Source: Pseudomonas canadensis
Lineage (GTDB): Bacteria; Pseudomonadota; Gammaproteobacteria; Pseudomonadales; Pseudomonadaceae
NCBI RefSeq assembly: GCF_000503215.1
Contig: NZ_KI628539.1
Span: forward strand, 496,001 to 560,000
Length of the DNA: 64,000 bases
Direction of reading: 5' to 3'
This document shows positions 1 to 8,824 of this stretch, piece after piece. The translations under genes were made by a program, and so were the position numbers. A model generated the notes under the pieces. It had not been told where the DNA came from. It worked only from the letters and a program-made list of their open reading frames with translations, and ran no database searches. Position 1 is the stretch's first letter; each line of letters opens with the position of its first letter.

Positions 1-1367
1 AACAGATCAGCCTGACCAGCAACGCGGTGTTGCAGACCGTGCAGGTGGCCGGGGTGAGCACCGGGATCGTGGTGTCCACCTTCGAGACCACCCAGGACGG
101 CGTCGATTACCTGCTGCTGGTGGCCACGTACCTGGACAGCAGTTTCCTCACCAGCGTGGCCGATGTACATTCCCTCGACCTGCGCCTGTACCTGGCCAAC
201 CCCGATGGGTTCTCCGAAATATTCTCCACCCAGCGCTTCGAGGATCACCCCTCGCGCATCCCCAAGAACGTCGAAACTGCGATGCGCAGCACCAAGCAGC
301 CCAGCGAGCAGTTCACTAATAACTACAGTGGGTTGTACTGGCCGATCTTCAACGACGCCGGCGACTTGCAGGGCGTGATTTTCAGCGGCCTGCTGCGCCA
401 CACCAGCCTGGTGGGGCTGGTGAACCAGAGCAATCTGTTCGTGCTGATCTTCCTGCTCAGCTCGGCATTGTCGCTGGCGGCGGGGGTGTTAGTGTCGCGG
501 CGCCTGACCAAGCCGCTGCGAGACCTTTCCCAAGGCGTGAGCGCGGTGATCTCCGGCGATTACGCGCACCGCGTGGTGGTCAGTGGCGGCGACGAGTTGG
601 CGCAGTTGAGCAGCACCTTCAACCATATGACCGAGCGCCTGGGCGAGTTGCATTACCTCGAAGCCCAGCTGCGCCGGCGTGATCGCCTGCATGCCCTAGG
701 TGAAGTCGCCATGGGCCTGGCCCACGAGATCCGCAACCCGCTGGGCATCATCAAGACGGCCACACAGTTGCTGCACCGCCGCGCCGACCTGGCGGACACC
801 GACAAGCGCCACCTGGAATACGTGATCAGTGAAGTCAGCCGCATCAACGACCTGATCACCGAGTTCCTCGACTTCGCCAAGCCCAACCCGCCGCTGCGCG
901 TATTGCAGCCTGCGCGCCCGTTGGTGGAGGAAATCCTCGGTTTCTGCGCCCCGGAACTGGCCACCCATAACATCGACGCGCACATCGATGACCAGGCGCC
1001 GGGGGCGACGATCTACGCGGACGCCAAGCAGCTCAAGCAAGCGTGCCTCAACCTGATTCTCAACGCCATCGACGCGATGCCTGAAGGCGGGCGCCTGACC
1101 CTGGGTATTCGCACGGAAGGCGAGAACACGCTGATCAGCATCGCCGACACCGGCCAGGGTATTCCGGCGGACATGATCGAGCGTATCTTCACGCCATTCG
1201 TCACCACCAAGGCGTCGGGCACCGGCTTGGGCCTGGCCAAAGTCTATTCGATCATGGAAAGTCACGACGGCAGCATCGAATGTGCCAGTGAGAAAGATGC
1301 CGGCGCCACCTTCAGCCTGTACATTCCGGCGAGTGGCGAAGACGACGAGGACAGTCATGACGCATAA
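1..1367 (+). CDS. Sensor histidine kinase, 5' end outside window
   Basis: The gene runs in from the left edge (454 codons visible, reading frame open from base 3). What remains is a periplasmic sensing segment, one membrane helix around bases 435-500, a HAMP linker (TKPLRDLSQGV), a HisKA domain with the phospho-accepting His in GLAHEIRNPLG (codon 723-725), and a HATPase_c domain with the N box (NLILNAIDAM), DTGQGIP and GTGLGLA. It is an inner-membrane kinase that should phosphorylate the NtrC-type regulator that follows. The stop lies 11 nt inside that regulator gene, so the two are translationally coupled. The ligand cannot be told from sequence. The single visible helix implies that a first helix lies upstream of the window. 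Confidence 0.93.
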   Translation, partial: QISLTSNAVLQTVQVAGVSTGIVVSTFETTQDGVDYLLLVATYLDSSFLTSVADVHSLDLRLYLANPDGFSEIFSTQRFEDHPSRIPKNVETAMRSTKQPSEQFTNNYSGLYWPIFNDAGDLQGVIFSGLLRHTSLVGLVNQSNLFVLIFLLSSALSLAAGVLVSRRLTKPLRDLSQGVSAVISGDYAHRVVVSGGDELAQLSSTFNHMTERLGELHYLEAQLRRRDRLHALGEVAMGLAHEIRNPLGIIKTATQLLHRRADLADTDKRHLEYVISEVSRINDLITEFLDFAKPNPPLRVLQPARPLVEEILGFCAPELATHNIDAHIDDQAPGATIYADAKQLKQACLNLILNAIDAMPEGGRLTLGIRTEGENTLISIADTGQGIPADMIERIFTPFVTTKASGTGLGLAKVYSIMESHDGSIECASEKDAGATFSLYIPASGEDDEDSHDA

Positions 1368-2754
1368 CATTCTGGTAGTCGACGACGAACCCAAGCTCTG
1401 CGACCTGCTGGCGTCGGCCCTGGGCCAGAACGATGTGCAGGTGTTTATCGCCGGCAACGGCCTGCACGCGCTCAAGGTGCTGGAGCAGGAAGACATCGAC
1501 CTGGTGATCAGCGACTGGCGCATGCCTGGCATGGACGGGCCGGCGCTGCTGGCCGAGATCAAGGTGCGCTACCCCCATGTGCCGGTGATCGTGATGACCG
1601 CCTACAGCACGGTGAAAAACGCCGTGCAGTCGATGCGCAACGGCGCCTACGACTACATCGCCAAGCCGTTTGATATCGACGAGCTGGACATCACGGTGGC
1701 CAAGGCCCTGCAATTTCGCGACATCATGCGCGACAACGCGCGCATGCGTGCCGAGCTGGACGAACACGCCCAGTTCGACAGCCTGGTGGGCGACAGCCCG
1801 GCGTTTCGCAAAGTTCTGCAAGCGGTGGACTCGGTGCGCGACAGCAGCGCTACTATCCTGCTGACCGGCGAGAGCGGCACCGGCAAGGAAATGGTCGCCC
1901 GTGCCATCCACAAGCATGGCAGCCGCGCCGACAAACCCTTCGTGGCGGTCAATTGTGCGGCGATCCCGGAAGGGTTGCTGGAAAGCGAAATGTTCGGCCA
2001 TCGCAAAGGCGCGTTTACCGGCGCCGTGGCGGACCGGGTAGGGCGCTTCCAGCAGGCGGACAAGGGCACGCTGTTTCTCGATGAAGTAGGTGATATGCCG
2101 CTGGCGTTGCAGGCCAAGATCCTGCGGGCGTTGCAGGAACGGGTGATCGAACCGGTGGGCGATCCCCGTGAACGCAAAGTGGACGTGCGGGTGATCGCCG
2201 CCACCAACAAGAACCTGCTGGATGCAGTCGCCAACAAGGAATTTCGCGAAGACCTGTACTACCGCCTCAACGTGTTCCCGATTCCCCTGCCGGCCTTGCG
2301 CGAACGGGTGGAAGACATCGCACCATTGGCCCGTCACTTCGCCCAGACACTCAGCGCCACGGCCGGCAAGCGTATCACTGGCTTCAGCCCTGAGGCGTTG
2401 CAGGCAATGGCGGCGTATCACTGGCCGGGCAACATCCGGGAACTGCAGAACTGCGTAGAACGCGCGACCATCGTGGCGGCGTCGCCGGTGATCGAGGACA
2501 TCGACTTGCCGGGTTACCTGTTTGCGTCCAAGCCGAGTGAAGGCGATGTCACGGCGATCCTCAGCGACGGGCCGGGTATTCCCCAGGACCTTGATGCGGC
2601 GCTGGCGGAGGTGGAGAAGGCCTACATACTCGCGGCGTTGCAGGAGAGCAACGGCGTGCAGGCTGCGGCGGCAGCGAAGATCGGGATATCGGAGCGCAGT
2701 TTCTGGTATCGCCTGAAGAAGCTGGGCATTCAGGTCGACAAGATCGTCCGCTGA
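1357..2754 (+). CDS. Sigma-54-dependent response regulator, NtrC family
   Basis: This 465-residue activator has the classical three-domain order. The receiver domain carries the acidic pair near residues 9-11, phospho-acceptor Asp53 (ISDWRMPGMD) and the conserved Lys in AKPF. The AAA+ domain has Walker A GESGTGKE, an intact GAFTGA loop that contacts sigma-54, and Walker B LFLDEVGDMP. A Fis-type helix-turn-helix sits at the C terminus (AAAAKIGISERSFWYRLKKLG). The ATG at 1357 is chosen because the receiver domain starts immediately and the gene overlaps the kinase stop. It presumably activates a sigma-54 promoter in answer to the partner kinase; the target is not identifiable here. No close named relative is recognised. 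Confidence 0.95.
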   Translation: MTHNILVVDDEPKLCDLLASALGQNDVQVFIAGNGLHALKVLEQEDIDLVISDWRMPGMDGPALLAEIKVRYPHVPVIVMTAYSTVKNAVQSMRNGAYDYIAKPFDIDELDITVAKALQFRDIMRDNARMRAELDEHAQFDSLVGDSPAFRKVLQAVDSVRDSSATILLTGESGTGKEMVARAIHKHGSRADKPFVAVNCAAIPEGLLESEMFGHRKGAFTGAVADRVGRFQQADKGTLFLDEVGDMPLALQAKILRALQERVIEPVGDPRERKVDVRVIAATNKNLLDAVANKEFREDLYYRLNVFPIPLPALRERVEDIAPLARHFAQTLSATAGKRITGFSPEALQAMAAYHWPGNIRELQNCVERATIVAASPVIEDIDLPGYLFASKPSEGDVTAILSDGPGIPQDLDAALAEVEKAYILAALQESNGVQAAAAAKIGISERSFWYRLKKLGIQVDKIVR

Positions 2755-2767
2755 TACCCTGAGGTTC

Positions 2768-2788
2768 AAATGTGGGAGCGTGTTGGGT
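2768..2788. repeat. REP half-element
   Basis: A single AATGTGGGAGCGTGTTGGG arm of the Pseudomonas REP type lies just after the regulator stop. No inverted partner is present nearby, so this is a lone remnant rather than a full REPIN. Confidence 0.5.
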
Positions 2789-3126
2789 CAGGCGTGAACG
2801 CGGACCCAGATGCTGACCAATATCGTCGCGGCCATCAACCACGCCACCGCCGCCACGGCCAGTGACGCTTCCAGCCGCATCCGATCCACCATCACATACA
2901 AGGTCGCCAGGTACACAAAGTACGGAATGATCGACCACATTCCGAACAGGATCGTGGTCTTCAAGTCGTCCACCGAACGGCCCTTACCGACGATGTAGTG
3001 GGCGATCAAGGCAAAGGTCGGAAACAGCGGCACCAGGCCTGCGATGTAGTAGTTCTTGGTCTTGGCCAGCGCCGCCAGAATCAACACCACGGCCGCGCCC
3101 AGGGCGGCCTTCAATACCAGATCCAT
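2788..3126 (-). CDS. glpM: GlpM family membrane protein
   Basis: The 112-residue protein is almost entirely hydrophobic, with about four predicted membrane helices (VLKAALGAAVVLILAALA, YIAGLVPLFPTFALIAHYIV, ILFGMWSIIPYFVYLATLYV and SLAVAAVAWLMAATILVSIW). It matches the GlpM family, known in P. aeruginosa from a locus next to glpD and linked to alginate production. Here it sits elsewhere: its ATG overlaps the stop of the AauR-like regulator by one base (TGATG), so it is probably translated with the aauSR operon rather than with the glycerol genes, which lie 7 kb away. The molecular function of the family is not established. Confidence 0.8.
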   Translation of the reverse strand: MDLVLKAALGAAVVLILAALAKTKNYYIAGLVPLFPTFALIAHYIVGKGRSVDDLKTTILFGMWSIIPYFVYLATLYVMVDRMRLEASLAVAAVAWLMAATILVSIWVRVHA

Positions 3127-4475
3127 CAGTGGCTCAACCCGTATTTTTTGACTTTGTCGAACAGCGTGGTCTTGGCCATCCCCAGTTCCTGGCTGGCCTG
3201 GGTCAGGTTGCCGCCGCTGCGTTGCAAGGCATCGTTGAGCAGGTTGCGCTCGAAGGCTTCTACCGCCTCGGTAAAGGCCAGGCCCTGGCTGCCGCTGCTG
3301 GAGCCGCTTTTCTTGAAGGCCGGCAGGCCCAAGGCGAAGCGTTCGGCGACATTGCGTAGTTCACGCACGTTGCCCGGCCAGTCGTGGCTCATGAGGCTCG
3401 ACAGGGTCTGGTTGTCCAGCTCCGGCACACTGCGGTCAAAACGCAGCGACGACTGCTGCAGGAAGTGTTCGAACAGTTGCAGGATGTCTTCGCGGCGCTC
3501 GCGCAACGGTGGCAGTTCCAGCGTCACTACGTTGAGGCGATAGTACAGGTCGCTGCGGAACTGATTGGCACGGCTCAGTTCATCAAGGTCGGACTTGGTG
3601 GCGGCGATCACCCGGCAATCCACGGCCACGCTCTGGTTCGAACCCAGGCGCTCCAGAGTGCGCTCCTGCAGCACCCGCAACAGTTTGATCTGCAGGTTGA
3701 TCGGCATGCTTTCCACTTCATCGAGGAACAACGTGCCTTCGTGGGCGTGTTCGATCTTGCCGATGCGACGCTTGCCGGCACCGGTAAAGGCGTTGGCTTC
3801 GTGGCCGAAAATCTCGCTTTCGAACAGGTTCTCCGGCAGGCCGCCGCAGTTCAGGGCGACGAACTGGTGGGCGTGGCGCCGGCTGAAATCATGCAGGCAG
3901 CGCGCAACCAGTTCTTTGCCGGTGCCGGTCTCGCCTTCGATCAGCACGTTGGCCGAGGTGTCGGCGACATTGGCGATCAGCTCGCGCAGGTTTTGCATGG
4001 CCGGTGAACGGCCGATGATGCGGCCTTCCAGCGAATCGCGCTCGGCCAATTGGCGGCGCAGCGACCAGACCTCCCGCGCCAGTCCGCGCTGTTCCAGGGC
4101 GCGACGCGCCACGTCGACCAGGCGTTCGGGGGAGAAGGGTTTTTCCATGAAGTCATAGGCGCCGTTGCGCATGGCGCCGACAGCCATGGAGATATCGCCA
4201 TGCCCGGTGATCAGCACCACCGGCAGGCTTTTATCCAGGGCCTTGAGGCGGGTGAGCAACTCCAGGCCGTCAATGCCTGGCAAGCGGATGTCGCTGATCA
4301 CGATGCCGGCGAAGTTCTCGCTGATGCGCTTCAACGCCTCTTCGGCGCTGCCCACGCCGACGCTGGGAATGTCTTCCAGGGCCAGCGCCTGCTGGCAGCC
4401 GAGCAGCACATGAGGATCGTCTTCGACGATCAGCACCGTGAGTTCGTCTTTAATGGCTTTAGCGTCTGTATTCAT
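3126..4475 (-). CDS. aauR: AauR/DctD-like sigma-54-dependent response regulator
   Basis: The protein has 449 residues: a receiver domain with phospho-acceptor Asp62 (VISDIRLPGIDG) and Lys110 (EKPF), an AAA+ sigma-54 interaction domain with Walker A GETGTGKE and Walker B LFLDEVESMP, and a C-terminal Fis-type HTH (GGNLTQASQELGMAKTTLFDKVKKYG). Position next to an acidic amino acid ABC transporter and a DctB-like kinase matches the AauR of P. putida and P. aeruginosa, which switches on uptake and use of glutamate, aspartate and their amides. Its start overlaps the kinase stop (ATGA). Oddly, the sigma-54 contact loop reads NAFTGA instead of GAFTGA. DctD is the alternative name; the gene context favours AauR. 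Confidence 0.87.
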   Translation of the reverse strand: MNTDAKAIKDELTVLIVEDDPHVLLGCQQALALEDIPSVGVGSAEEALKRISENFAGIVISDIRLPGIDGLELLTRLKALDKSLPVVLITGHGDISMAVGAMRNGAYDFMEKPFSPERLVDVARRALEQRGLAREVWSLRRQLAERDSLEGRIIGRSPAMQNLRELIANVADTSANVLIEGETGTGKELVARCLHDFSRRHAHQFVALNCGGLPENLFESEIFGHEANAFTGAGKRRIGKIEHAHEGTLFLDEVESMPINLQIKLLRVLQERTLERLGSNQSVAVDCRVIAATKSDLDELSRANQFRSDLYYRLNVVTLELPPLRERREDILQLFEHFLQQSSLRFDRSVPELDNQTLSSLMSHDWPGNVRELRNVAERFALGLPAFKKSGSSSGSQGLAFTEAVEAFERNLLNDALQRSGGNLTQASQELGMAKTTLFDKVKKYGLSH

Positions 4476-6373
4476 GTCGACTCAGCTTTTTGAGCGCCCG
4501 CCAACGGCAGGCACAAGACAAAGGCCGTTCCACCACTGGCCGGGTGCTCCACGGCAAGGTTGCCGCCGGTGGCCGCCGCGAGGCTGGCGGACAGCGTCAG
4601 GCCCAGGCCCAGGCCTTGCTCGCCGGGCTTGGTGGTGAAGAACGGTTCAAACAAATGCTTGCGCGCCTCGGCGTCTATACCGTGGCCATTATCGCGCACG
4701 TGCAGGCGATATTTGCCCTCGCTGCTGCTGCCTTCCAGCCAGAGCTCGGGCGCGGGCTGGGCCTGCATGGCGTCGAGGGCATTGCCGATCAGGTTGACCA
4801 GGATCTGCTCCAGGCGCGTCTGGTCGATTTGCAATTGGGCGTGGGAAAAGTCGCGGTGCAGGGTCAGTGGCAGGCTGTCCAGGCGTGCGCCGAGAACCTG
4901 GAACGCCGCGTCGACCGCTTTGGCCAGGCTGGCTTCGCCCTGGTCGTCGCCGCGCCGGGCGAAGGAACGCAGGCTGGCGGTGATGCGGCCCATGCGGTCG
5001 ATCAGTTCGTTGATGGTCTTGAGGTTGGCGCTGGCGGTGTCCAGGGCGCCGCGCTCAAGGAAGCGCACGGTATTGCCGGACAAGGTGCGCAGCGCTGCCA
5101 GCGGCTGGTTCAATTCGTGGGCAATGCTGGTGGACATCTGGCCGATAGCGGCCAGTTTGCCGGCCTGAACCAGCTCATCCTGGGCGCGACGCAGCGTCTC
5201 TTCGGCCTGGCGTCGTTCGCGAATCTGGCCCTTGAGCCGTTCGTTGCTGGCGCGCAGGTCGGCGGTGCGTTCGGCAATTCGCCGTTCCAACTGGCTGTTG
5301 GCTTCCTGCAAGGCTTCACGGGCGGCGAGGCGGGTGGCGATGACCTTGCGCCGCTCATTCCAGGCGATCAGCAAAAATGCGACCAAGCCAAACGCAACGG
5401 CCACCAGAATGCCCTGGTTTATCGCAGCACGGCGCAGGTCGTTGAGCGGCGTGAGCAGGGTAAAATTCCACGGCGTGTCATTCAGCGGGCGGGTTTGCGC
5501 CAGGTAGCTGACTTCGTGCTCGTCGTTGACCACTTCACTGTTGGCCGGGAAGGTTAGTTTCTCGGTGCCTTCGTTGAGGCGCTCACGGGCCAGGGGTTCC
5601 AGCTCGTTCAACGTCGCCCAGTAATATTGCAGGCTGTGGGCCAGGCGTTCCTTGGTGTCATCGCTCAGCGGGCGCACGGCCTTGAGGCGGCGGGCCGGGT
5701 CGCTGGAAAGGATGATGATGCCGTTCTCGTCGCTCACAAAGGCTTCGAGGCGCGCGCGCTGCCAGCGCTCTTCGAGGGCTTCGAGGCGCACCTTGACCAC
5801 GGCGACGCCGATGATCTTGCCGTGCTCTTCCAAGCCGTGCGCCAGATAGTAGCCGGGTTCGCCATTGGTGCTGCCGATGCCGTAGAAACGGCCAGGCTGG
5901 CCACGTACGGCGTTCTGGAAATAGGCGCGGAAGGACAGGTCTTCACCCTGGTAACTGTCGGCATCGCGCCAGTTACTGGTGGCCAGCACGCGGCCAGTGG
6001 TGTCCATCACGTAGATGGCCCGACTGCGACTGCGTCGGTTCAGGCCTTCGAGGTAATCGTTGACGGTCTTGCGGGTTTCCTGGTTCGGGTCGGCCAGCAG
6101 CGTGGAGACGCTGGACTCCAGTTCCAGCAGGCTGGGCAGGTAGGTGTATTTGCTCAGTTCGCTTTCGACGGTGCGGGCATGCAACTCCAGCTGGCGTTCG
6201 CCGGTGTCGCTGAGGGTGCGGATGCCATAGTACTCACTGATCCAGAAGCCGATATAACCCAGGCCGATCATCAGGGCGATGATCAACGGCGGCAGGAACA
6301 GTTGGCGGATCAGACGTGGTTTCACGGCAAGTGATGGCGGTGCGGCGCGAAATTGGTTGGGGTCGCATTTCAT
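4472..6373 (-). CDS. aauS: AauS/DctB-like sensor histidine kinase
   Basis: The 633-residue kinase has a transmembrane helix near residues 26-46, a roughly 275-residue double-Cache periplasmic sensor domain, a second helix near 321-338, a coiled-coil linker (EANSQLERRIAERTADL) and the kinase core. The HisKA motif is SIAHELNQPLAALR (His near 419) and the HATPase_c domain has NLIGNALDAM, DNGHGI and GLGLGL. DctB/AauS kinases sense dicarboxylates or acidic amino acids outside the inner membrane and phosphorylate the sigma-54 activator encoded downstream. A GTG codon precedes the chosen ATG by one codon. A strong REP hairpin separates it from the transporter ATPase gene upstream. Confidence 0.87.
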   Translation of the reverse strand: MKCDPNQFRAAPPSLAVKPRLIRQLFLPPLIIALMIGLGYIGFWISEYYGIRTLSDTGERQLELHARTVESELSKYTYLPSLLELESSVSTLLADPNQETRKTVNDYLEGLNRRSRSRAIYVMDTTGRVLATSNWRDADSYQGEDLSFRAYFQNAVRGQPGRFYGIGSTNGEPGYYLAHGLEEHGKIIGVAVVKVRLEALEERWQRARLEAFVSDENGIIILSSDPARRLKAVRPLSDDTKERLAHSLQYYWATLNELEPLARERLNEGTEKLTFPANSEVVNDEHEVSYLAQTRPLNDTPWNFTLLTPLNDLRRAAINQGILVAVAFGLVAFLLIAWNERRKVIATRLAAREALQEANSQLERRIAERTADLRASNERLKGQIRERRQAEETLRRAQDELVQAGKLAAIGQMSTSIAHELNQPLAALRTLSGNTVRFLERGALDTASANLKTINELIDRMGRITASLRSFARRGDDQGEASLAKAVDAAFQVLGARLDSLPLTLHRDFSHAQLQIDQTRLEQILVNLIGNALDAMQAQPAPELWLEGSSSEGKYRLHVRDNGHGIDAEARKHLFEPFFTTKPGEQGLGLGLTLSASLAAATGGNLAVEHPASGGTAFVLCLPLAGAQKAEST

Positions 6374-6412
6374 CACAGATGCCTTGGGTCAACCAGAGCT
6401 GCCAGCCTGTGC

Positions 6413-6454
6413 GGGCCAATGTGGGAGGGGGCAAGCCCCCTGCCACATTGGCCC
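6413..6454. repeat. REP-type inverted repeat between aatP and aauS
   Basis: GGGCCAATGTGG is followed by a GGGGGCAAGCCCCC core and then by the exact reverse complement CCACATTGGCCC, forming one long hairpin. It lies between two same-strand operon segments, where it could stabilise the aat mRNA or attenuate read-through into aauS. Confidence 0.8.
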
Positions 6455-6482
6455 GGTTTCCACAGTCGGCGCTATGTAGTGC

Positions 6483-7217
6483 TTAGTGCTGCAGGATTTT
6501 CTCAAGGAAGTGCTGCGCGCGTTCGGAGCGGGCGCTGATGTCGCCGAAGAATTCTTCTTTCGGGCAGTCTTCGATGATCTTGCCGGCGTCCATGAAGATC
6601 ACGCGGTCGGCCACTTTGCGGGCGAAGCCCATTTCGTGGGTCACGCACATCATGGTCATGCCTTCGTGGGCCAGTTGCACCATCACGTCGAGTACTTCGT
6701 TGACCATTTCCGGGTCGAGGGCCGAGGTTGGTTCGTCGAACAGCATGACGATCGGGTCCATGGCCAGGGCGCGGGCAATCGCCACGCGTTGTTGCTGACC
6801 GCCGGAGAGTTGGCCAGGGTGCTTGTGGGCATGTGCCGACAGGCCGACGCGGTCGAGCAGTTGCAGGCCTTTCTTGGTGGCTTCTTCCTTGCTGCGGCCG
6901 AGCACCTTGATCTGCGCGATGGTCAGGTTCTCGGTGATGGTCAGGTGAGGGAACAGTTCGAAGTGCTGGAACACCATGCCCACGCGCGAACGCAGTTTCG
7001 GCAGGTTGGTCTTCGGGTCGGCGATGGAGGTGCCGTCGACCACGATGTCGCCCTTCTGGAACGGCTCCAGCGCGTTGACGCACTTGATCAGGGTGGATTT
7101 GCCCGAACCGGACGGCCCGCACACCACGATCACTTCGCCTTTTTTAACCTCAGTGCTGCAATCGGTCAGCACCTGGAAGTCGCCATACCACTTGTTGATG
7201 TTCTTGATAGAGATCAT
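6483..7217 (-). CDS. aatP: Glutamate/aspartate ABC transporter ATP-binding protein
   Basis: The 244-residue protein is a polar amino acid importer ATPase. Walker A is GPSGSGKST (residues 34-42), the signature is LSGGQQQR, Walker B is IVMLFDEPTSALDP and the switch His is in CVTHEMGF. It forms a dimer on the cytoplasmic face and powers import through the AatQ-AatM permease pair encoded immediately upstream. The start overlaps the aatM stop (ATGA). It is homologous to GltL of E. coli; the aat name is used because the whole module (aatJQMP next to aauSR) matches P. aeruginosa PA1342-PA1339 and P. putida. Confidence 0.92.
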   Translation of the reverse strand: MISIKNINKWYGDFQVLTDCSTEVKKGEVIVVCGPSGSGKSTLIKCVNALEPFQKGDIVVDGTSIADPKTNLPKLRSRVGMVFQHFELFPHLTITENLTIAQIKVLGRSKEEATKKGLQLLDRVGLSAHAHKHPGQLSGGQQQRVAIARALAMDPIVMLFDEPTSALDPEMVNEVLDVMVQLAHEGMTMMCVTHEMGFARKVADRVIFMDAGKIIEDCPKEEFFGDISARSERAQHFLEKILQH

Positions 7218-7885
7218 ACGGCAAACCTTTTTTGCAGACGCTTGACCAGCAGCGAGGCGGAAAAGCTGATGATGAAGTAGACGACACCGGCAAAGATCAG
7301 GAACTCGTTGGAGCGGCCGATGATGTCGCCGTTGGAGCGGGCGGAGTTGAGGAAGTCCACCAGGCCCACGGTGTAGACCAGCGAGGTGTCCTGGAACAGG
7401 ATGATCGACTGTTGCAGCAGCAACGGGGTCATCTTGCGGAACGCCTGGGGCAGGATGATCAGGCGCATGGTCTGGCCATAGGTCATGCCCATTGCCTGTG
7501 CCGCCGCCATCTGGCCTTTGGGGATCGACTGCACGCCGGCCCGTACGATTTCACAGAAGTACGCGGCTTCGAACATCATGAAGGCCACGACGCACGAGGT
7601 GAACGCACCGATCGGCGTGTCTTCGCCGGTGATCCAGCGCAACACGAACGGTACCGCCAGGTAGAACCAGGTGATCACCAGCAACAGCGGGATCGAGCGG
7701 AAGTAGTTCACATAAGCGCCGGCAACGCGCGACAGCAGTTTGCTGGACGACAGGCGCATCAGCGCCAGGACCGTACCCAGCGCAATGCCGCCGACCACGC
7801 CCATGACCATCAACTGCAAGGTCATGACCATGCCGTTCCACAGGCCTGGGATAGCGGGGATGATGCCGCTGAAATCGAAGTCCAT
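7214..7885 (-). CDS. aatM: Glutamate/aspartate ABC transporter permease AatM (GltK-like)
   Basis: The 223-residue HisM-type permease has several membrane helices and the EAA loop (AAAQAMGMTYGQTMRLIILPQA) that docks on the ATPase. Together with AatQ it makes the channel for acidic amino acids in the inner membrane. Start and stop codons overlap those of both neighbours, giving a tightly coupled aatQ-aatM-aatP block. Confidence 0.92.
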   Translation of the reverse strand: MDFDFSGIIPAIPGLWNGMVMTLQLMVMGVVGGIALGTVLALMRLSSSKLLSRVAGAYVNYFRSIPLLLVITWFYLAVPFVLRWITGEDTPIGAFTSCVVAFMMFEAAYFCEIVRAGVQSIPKGQMAAAQAMGMTYGQTMRLIILPQAFRKMTPLLLQQSIILFQDTSLVYTVGLVDFLNSARSNGDIIGRSNEFLIFAGVVYFIISFSASLLVKRLQKRFAV

Positions 7886-8631
7886 TATTTACCCCCCACG
7901 GAGATCAGGCCGGGCACTGCGACTTTCTTCTCGACCAGGCGCATGAGCAGCATCAGGCTCATGTTCAGGGTGAAGTAGATCAGCGTGGCCAGGGTGAAGG
8001 CTTCAAACAGGTTGGCCGAGAATTCGGCGGTCTGTTTGGTTTGCGCCAGCAGTTCCATCAGGCCGATCAAGGACGCCACGGAGGAGTTCTTGAAGACGTT
8101 GAGGAATTCCGAGGTGAGCGGCGGAATGATGATCCGGTAGGCCTGTGGCAGCAGCACGTTCCAGTAGATCTGTGGCAGCTTGAAGCCCATGGCGCGCGCA
8201 GCGGATTCCTGGCCGCGTGGCAGCGCCTGGATGCCGGTACGCACTTGCTCACACACACGGGCGGCGGTGAACAGGCCCAGGCACACGACAACGCTCAGGT
8301 AGGCCGAGGTGGTCGGGTTGAGGTCTTGTTTGTACCAGTCCTGCAGGTTCTGCGGCAGCATGTCGGGTACCAGGAAGTACCAGATGAACAGCTGAACCAG
8401 CAGCGGCACGTTACGAAACAGTTCCACGTAGCAGGTCGCGATGCCCGATACGATGCGGTTTGGCACGGTGCGCATGACGCCCAGAATGGACCCCAGCAGC
8501 AAGGCGATAATCCATGCCACGACAGCGATGGCGATGGTCCAGCCCAAGCCGGCGATGTACCAGTCGAGATAAGTCTCGCTGCCCACGCCAGTGGACTTGA
8601 AGAACACGCCCCAGTCCCAGTTGTAATTCAT
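7885..8631 (-). CDS. aatQ: Glutamate/aspartate ABC transporter permease AatQ (GltJ-like)
   Basis: This 248-residue integral membrane protein carries the binding-protein-dependent permease domain with the EAA motif (SAARAMGFKLPQIYWNVLLP). The start MNYNWDWGVFF is preferred over an upstream in-frame codon because it follows a good Shine-Dalgarno sequence (GGGGAGACC) and matches the usual GltJ N terminus. It partners AatM. About 190 bases separate it from aatJ, including a strong hairpin. Confidence 0.9.
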   Translation of the reverse strand: MNYNWDWGVFFKSTGVGSETYLDWYIAGLGWTIAIAVVAWIIALLLGSILGVMRTVPNRIVSGIATCYVELFRNVPLLVQLFIWYFLVPDMLPQNLQDWYKQDLNPTTSAYLSVVVCLGLFTAARVCEQVRTGIQALPRGQESAARAMGFKLPQIYWNVLLPQAYRIIIPPLTSEFLNVFKNSSVASLIGLMELLAQTKQTAEFSANLFEAFTLATLIYFTLNMSLMLLMRLVEKKVAVPGLISVGGK

Positions 8632-8780
8632 TAGGGTCTCCCCTCGAAGTCGATCGATGTACAAGCACCCGCTTGGGGAAGATCCTTTCCCGCCTGACGG
8701 AGAACGCCAGGCACACGCGATCGGCTCGAAAACCGCCAGGTCGAGTGTTCCAAAATAAAGCCAGCAGGTAGTAACAGACG

Positions 8781-8805
8781 CCTGAGGGAGGGTGGCTCCC
8801 TCAGG
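8781..8805 (-). promoter_or_regulatory. Intercistronic hairpin between aatJ and aatQ
   Basis: CCTGAGGGAG and CTCCCTCAGG form a perfect 10-bp stem around a GGTGG loop, starting about 20 bases after the aatJ stop. There is no T run, so it is not a normal terminator. It looks like an mRNA-stabilising structure that keeps the binding-protein message abundant relative to the permeases. Confidence 0.6.
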
Positions 8806-8824
8806 AGATAAGCTTAGTCAGGTA

